A stretch of DNA of 15,536 nt from JBAZFF01 sp043815465 (GTDB lineage: Bacteria; Patescibacteriota; Minisyncoccia; Minisyncoccales; RBG-13-42-11). Shown piece by piece: positions 12,491-15,536 of this stretch. The position numbers were made by a program, and so were the translations under genes. A model generated the notes under the pieces. That model did no database searches. It was not told the origin of the DNA and saw only the letters and a list, made by a program, of their open reading frames with translations. The stretch lies in assembly GCA_043815465.1 (NCBI GenBank), contig JBDRIW010000035.1:1-15536 (forward strand), written 5' to 3'. How positions within the stretch are numbered: position 1 is the first letter of the stretch; every line of letters begins with the position of its first letter.

Positions 12491-13474
12491 ATGAAAATAT
12501 TAGTCGTTCCTCCAATTCTTTATGATTTGGAGGAAATAAACAGTAGTTTTGTTGAGTTGGAAGAAAAAACAAACAATAATAGAATAAACCCAAGCGAAGC
12601 TAGAGAAATTGTTAAAAAACTAATTCCTTCTTTAATTTCTATTATCAAACGAGCAATAGAAGAAAATTGGGGAAAGGAAGAAATAAGGGCCAAACTTAGA
12701 GATACTTGGAGAATTCATGGAGAATCTTCATTTATAAAACATCTCCAAGAATGGCCATATGGATTTATGGGAGACTTTGTAGCTATCAATAATATCGTGG
12801 ATAAAAAAGAACTCTCTGAACATCCATTGGGAAGTATTCTTGGAGAGTATGCCCTAGAGAGCCCCATAGCTCAACAGCATCGCGAAAAAATAAGAATTCA
12901 AGCTGCATTAATAGAAACAATCTGCCAGAAACGTGAAGAAGCGATAATTGTTTCAGCAGCAGCTGGAGCTTCTCGCGACATTGAATTAGTTCAAGATATC
13001 ATAAAAAAAACTGGTGCGAAGATATACTTGATTGATTCTGACCAAAACGCCCTAATAGATTCTATCGCAAGATTAGAAAAAATCAAAAATCAGATAGAAA
13101 CCAGAACCGTTAATGTCTTTACGCTTCCAAAATTTCTCAAATCTCTTGTAGAAAATGGGCAAAACCCAGACTTAGTCTTTGCTGGAGGGTTGCTTGATTA
13201 TCTTAATAATAAACTAGCGACTCAATTTGTTAGAATGGTTTGGGATCAATTGAAAGGTCAGGATAGCCTATTTATGTTCACTAATATTGCTGAAGGTAAT
13301 CCGTTTAGACCTTGGATTGAAACTATGGCGAATTGGAAACTCATTGAACGATCAGAAAAAGAAATGAGAGAGCTATCGAATCTTGGAAATTCAAAGCACC
13401 AATCGCTAGAAAAAGATCCGACCGGTTTAACCTGGATTGTTAAAGCAAGTGACAACTCTGATTGTTTTAAATAA
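12491..13474 (+). CDS. PhcB-like class I SAM-dependent methyltransferase, 327 aa
   Basis: A helical N-terminal part (1-85) precedes WPYGFMGDF (88-96), corresponding to the GYxGDF motif of the family that includes PhcB, which makes 3-hydroxy fatty acid methyl esters in Ralstonia. SPIAQQHREKIR (124-135) follows where the family has a conserved arginine helix. The Rossmann fold shows a degenerate SAM loop VSAAAGASRDIE (154-165), the acidic end of strand 2 (IDSDQ, 181-185), AGGLLDYL (231-238, the family's GLfDYL) and TNIAEGNPFRPWIE (264-277). The order and spacing make the family call good; the substrate is not shown. The SAM loop departs from GxGxG, keeping one glycine. It is followed at once by a histidine kinase, as phcB is by phcS, though with a terminator between. 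The base composition is somewhat higher in G/C than its neighbours. Confidence 0.7.
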   Translation: MKILVVPPILYDLEEINSSFVELEEKTNNNRINPSEAREIVKKLIPSLISIIKRAIEENWGKEEIRAKLRDTWRIHGESSFIKHLQEWPYGFMGDFVAINNIVDKKELSEHPLGSILGEYALESPIAQQHREKIRIQAALIETICQKREEAIIVSAAAGASRDIELVQDIIKKTGAKIYLIDSDQNALIDSIARLEKIKNQIETRTVNVFTLPKFLKSLVENGQNPDLVFAGGLLDYLNNKLATQFVRMVWDQLKGQDSLFMFTNIAEGNPFRPWIETMANWKLIERSEKEMRELSNLGNSKHQSLEKDPTGLTWIVKASDNSDCFK

Positions 13475-13490
13475 GAGGCAGTGATATAAT
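13462..13490 (+). promoter_or_regulatory. Strong promoter of the histidine kinase gene, embedded in the methyltransferase 3' end
   Basis: TTGTTT (13462-13467), a 17-nt spacer, then TGA-TATAAT (13482-13490), a perfect extended -10. The -35 lies in the last codons of the methyltransferase gene and the -10 overlaps the left arm of its terminator. The predicted start near 13497 gives a leader of about 26 nt without a Shine-Dalgarno. Confidence 0.65.
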
Positions 13491-13517
13491 TAAAAAAATC
13501 GCTGTCTCATTTTTTTT
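13475..13517 (+). terminator. Rho-independent terminator of the methyltransferase gene
   Basis: GAGGCAGTGAT (13475-13485) pairs with ATCGCTGTCTC (13498-13508) over 11 bp with two G-U pairs, then A and eight T (13510-13517). It starts directly after the stop codon and contains the -10 box of the kinase promoter. Confidence 0.88.
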
Positions 13518-13522
13518 GCGCT

Positions 13523-15100
13523 ATGGATTTAACAAATATTATTTTAATAACTCTTGCGTCTATAGATTTGTTTTTAGGCGCCTTGATAATTAGTGGTGAC
13601 CACAAAACAGAAAGTAATATTACTTATACTATTTTTGTTTTGGCTGTTGTTATGTGGACTATAGGAATAGCATTTTTTAGAGAGACTAATGATTATGAAT
13701 CTTTATTGCTTTGGAATAGGGTATTCGTTTTTGCTGCTTCTATAATTGCTGGAAGTCTTTTGCATTTTTCCCTTATTTTTCCCTACGCTAAAACTAAATT
13801 AACTTTATTTAAAAAAATATTAATATATCTTCCAAGCGTTTTAGTCTTTTTTGCGGTAATAACCCCAGGAATTCTAATAAAAGATATTGTAATTCGCCCA
13901 TGGGGGAATGAAAGCATTTTGGGGTGGGGATATATTTATTTTGGATTTTATTTTTCAATATTTTCTATTTGGTCATTTTTAAATTTACTAATAAAATATA
14001 GAAAATCAATTGGAATAATAAGAACTCGACTTTCTTTTGTTTTGGCGGGACTTTGTATATCCTTGGTTTTTGGTGCGGTTTTTAATCTATATCTTATTCT
14101 GCTGGGAAATTATAAGCTCATTTGGATAGGTCCGTATGCTTCATTTATCATGTTAGTCTTTATCGGATATGCTATTGCCAAACATCAGCTTATGAATATA
14201 AAAATAATTTTAACCGAGTTCTTTGTTGGTTTAATTTCTATTCTTCTTTTTGTTGAGGCGCTAATCTCTAAAACTGTTTATCAGCAATTATACAAATGGG
14301 GAATATTTTTTATATTTATTTATTTCGGTTATTTGCTTATTAAAAGTGTATTGAATGAAATAAAAAGAGGTGAAGAACTAAAAAAAGCGTATGCAAAGCT
14401 AGATAAATTAAGTAGAGCAAAATCTGAATTTTTATCAATAGCTTCTCATCAGCTAAGAACTCCATTAACTGCAGTGAAGGGATATATATCTTTAATTTTA
14501 GAAAAAAATTATGGAGAAGTTTCAGAAAAAATGATCCAACCTTTAAAAAATGTTTTTCAAAGCAATGAAAGACTTTTAAGTCTTGTAAATGATTTATTAA
14601 ATCTATCTCATTTGGAGTCGGGAAAAATAGAACTTACTAAATCTTCTGTCTCTTTGGAAAATCTTATTTTAAATACAGTGGAAGAATTACGAATAAACGC
14701 AAATAAAAAAGGACTCTATATTAATATAGAAAAACCATCAAAACTTTTACCAAACATTATGGCTGATGAAGATAAATTAAGACAGGTAATTTTAAATATA
14801 ATAGATAACGCAATAAAATATACAAACAATGGAGGAATTACCATAAAGATGAATGCAACTCCTTTAACAGAAAAAATCATTATTTCTGATACAGGGACTG
14901 GAATTACTCCAGAAGAAAAAAAGAATGTTTTCAAAATGTTCACCAGAGCTACGGCTGTAATTAAAAACCATACCGCAGGATTTGGAGTTGGATTATATGT
15001 TGCAAAAAAGTTTATAGATATGCATAATGGTAAAGTATGGATAGAAAGCCAAGGGTCTGGAAAAGGGACTACTTTGAATATTGAATTACCGATTAAATAA
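13523..15100 (+). CDS. Orphan membrane sensor histidine kinase with polytopic (7TM-type) N-terminus, 525 aa
   Basis: About nine hydrophobic segments span residues 4-275, resembling the HisK N-terminal 7TM module plus two further helices, so the sensor is within or close to the membrane. A short linker leads to the HisKA dimerisation domain with phospho-acceptor H309 in ASHQLRTPLTAVKGY, then the HATPase domain with N-box DNAIKY (N429), G1 box DTGTG (D456), F-box FKMF and G2 box GFGVGLYVA. All catalytic boxes are intact. No extracellular sensor domain and no response regulator is present in the window, making it an orphan kinase. The gene begins 5 nt after the terminator T-run of the methyltransferase and has its own strong promoter inside that terminator. 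aspS follows 7 nt after the stop, likely on the same mRNA. The ligand is unknown; adjacency to a PhcB-like enzyme suggests a lipid-like signal, as inference. Confidence 0.93.
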   Translation: MDLTNIILITLASIDLFLGALIISGDHKTESNITYTIFVLAVVMWTIGIAFFRETNDYESLLLWNRVFVFAASIIAGSLLHFSLIFPYAKTKLTLFKKILIYLPSVLVFFAVITPGILIKDIVIRPWGNESILGWGYIYFGFYFSIFSIWSFLNLLIKYRKSIGIIRTRLSFVLAGLCISLVFGAVFNLYLILLGNYKLIWIGPYASFIMLVFIGYAIAKHQLMNIKIILTEFFVGLISILLFVEALISKTVYQQLYKWGIFFIFIYFGYLLIKSVLNEIKRGEELKKAYAKLDKLSRAKSEFLSIASHQLRTPLTAVKGYISLILEKNYGEVSEKMIQPLKNVFQSNERLLSLVNDLLNLSHLESGKIELTKSSVSLENLILNTVEELRINANKKGLYINIEKPSKLLPNIMADEDKLRQVILNIIDNAIKYTNNGGITIKMNATPLTEKIIISDTGTGITPEEKKNVFKMFTRATAVIKNHTAGFGVGLYVAKKFIDMHNGKVWIESQGSGKGTTLNIELPIK

Positions 15101-15107
15101 ACTAAAA

Positions 15108-15536
15108 ATGAAAAGAATATTAAATAAAGAAACAAATGAATTAGCGGGCAAAGAGGTTAAAGTTGCTGGTTGGGTTCAAACAATAAGAGCTCATGGTAAA
15201 ATAGTTTTCTTTGACTTAAGAGATAGAAGTGGAATTCTCCAAATTGTTTTTATCCCTGGTTCTAAGGCTCATGAAAAGATGAATAAAATTAAACCTGAAT
15301 GGGTGGTAGAAATTACGGGAAAGATAAATAAAAGACCAAATAAAATGATAAATGAAAATTTAGAAACGGGTAAGGTGGAATTAGAAGCTAAAGAAATTAA
15401 AGTATTATCAGAATCTGATCCAATCCCTTTTGATTACACAGAAAAAGATTTACAAGTAAGCCTTCCTACTCTCCTAGATCAAAGACCATTAACTATTAGA
15501 AATGAAAAGATAAAAGCTATTTTTAAGTTAGCAGAT
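15108..15536 (+). CDS. aspS: Aspartyl-tRNA synthetase, N-terminal part (truncated by window edge)
   Basis: 143 codons are visible from ATG 15108 to the window edge. The N-terminal OB-fold anticodon-binding domain is clear: KEVKVAGWVQTIRAHGKIVFFDLRDRSG typifies class IIb aminoacyl-tRNA synthetases (split here as GWVQTIRAHG and FFDLRDRSG). GKVELEAKEIKVLSES followed by DPIPF matches the linker of AspRS, and LLDQRPLTIRNEKIKAIFK begins the catalytic domain. AspRS rather than AsnRS or LysRS is favoured by the KVLSESDPIPFD linker, but AsnRS shares much of this region and the catalytic motifs lie outside. It starts 7 nt after the kinase stop, without a Shine-Dalgarno, so it probably depends on the kinase transcript or an internal promoter. 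Confidence 0.82.
   Translation, partial: MKRILNKETNELAGKEVKVAGWVQTIRAHGKIVFFDLRDRSGILQIVFIPGSKAHEKMNKIKPEWVVEITGKINKRPNKMINENLETGKVELEAKEIKVLSESDPIPFDYTEKDLQVSLPTLLDQRPLTIRNEKIKAIFKLAD

Noticed and set aside
14716..15135. 139-residue open frame on the minus strand opposite the histidine kinase ATPase domain
   Set aside because: It lies antisense to a domain with complete kinase motifs, has no recognisable start signal, and its content is the hydrophobic translation expected from the complement of lysine-rich codons.
1..15536. CRISPR array, toxin-antitoxin pair, transposase, phage genes or tRNA
   Set aside because: No regularly spaced repeats, no mobile-element motifs and no cloverleaf-like sequence with a CCA-proximal GTTCRA loop were seen on either strand; intergenic gaps are too short for most of these.

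Overview
The window is AT-rich, densely packed bacterial DNA read with the standard code: TGA serves as a stop at 8333-8331 and 9101-9099. The gene content (short stand-alone proteins, tiny intergenic gaps, few Shine-Dalgarno sequences, a polytopic 7TM-type histidine kinase, two small families I associate with Candidate Phyla Radiation genomes) suggests a Patescibacteria/CPR organism, perhaps Parcubacteria. That assignment is inference, since there is no rRNA in the window.

Layout. 1-158: end of a desulforedoxin-like Cys4 protein, then a terminator. 257-1088: a 52-aa zinc-ribbon protein lying between two imperfect 28-bp direct repeats, then an HD-domain hydrolase. 1213-2307: an FMN-dependent nitronate monooxygenase-like enzyme with a strong Shine-Dalgarno and its own terminator. 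2428-6790 (+): an ABC-F ATPase, a short 2-isopropylmalate synthase-like enzyme without the regulatory domain, a bPH2-type membrane protein and the GTPase YchF. 6816-9579 (-): a tightly coupled five-gene operon made of a frameshifted MJ0936/YfcE-like phosphodiesterase, two unknown conserved proteins, fmt and efp. It converges on ychF with a shared bidirectional terminator. 9643-10152 (-): a stand-alone sigma-70 fragment holding regions 3 and 4 but no region 2. 10218-12331 (+): thpR, murC and a 60-aa proline-rich membrane protein. 12491-13474: a SAM-dependent methyltransferase resembling the PhcB family. 13523-15100: an orphan membrane histidine kinase. 15108-end: the start of aspS.

How the parts fit. 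Translation dominates the core: Fmt makes initiator formyl-Met-tRNA, EF-P relieves polyproline stalls, YchF and the ABC-F protein are ribosome-associated, and AspS charges tRNA. MurC serves peptidoglycan synthesis. The unusual parts are the region 3-4 sigma fragment and the PhcB-like methyltransferase next to a histidine kinase, an arrangement reminiscent of phcB-phcS signalling in Ralstonia.

Expression signals fall into two classes. Several genes (3946, 5723 and the operon starting at 9579) have an extended -10 box ending only 6-8 nt before the ATG, as expected for leaderless or nearly leaderless mRNAs. Three accessory genes (the nitronate monooxygenase, the sigma fragment and the methyltransferase) instead carry near-perfect Shine-Dalgarno sequences 6 nt from the start.

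No stretch over 300 bases lacks a gene. I saw no tRNA, rRNA, CRISPR array, insertion sequence or origin.
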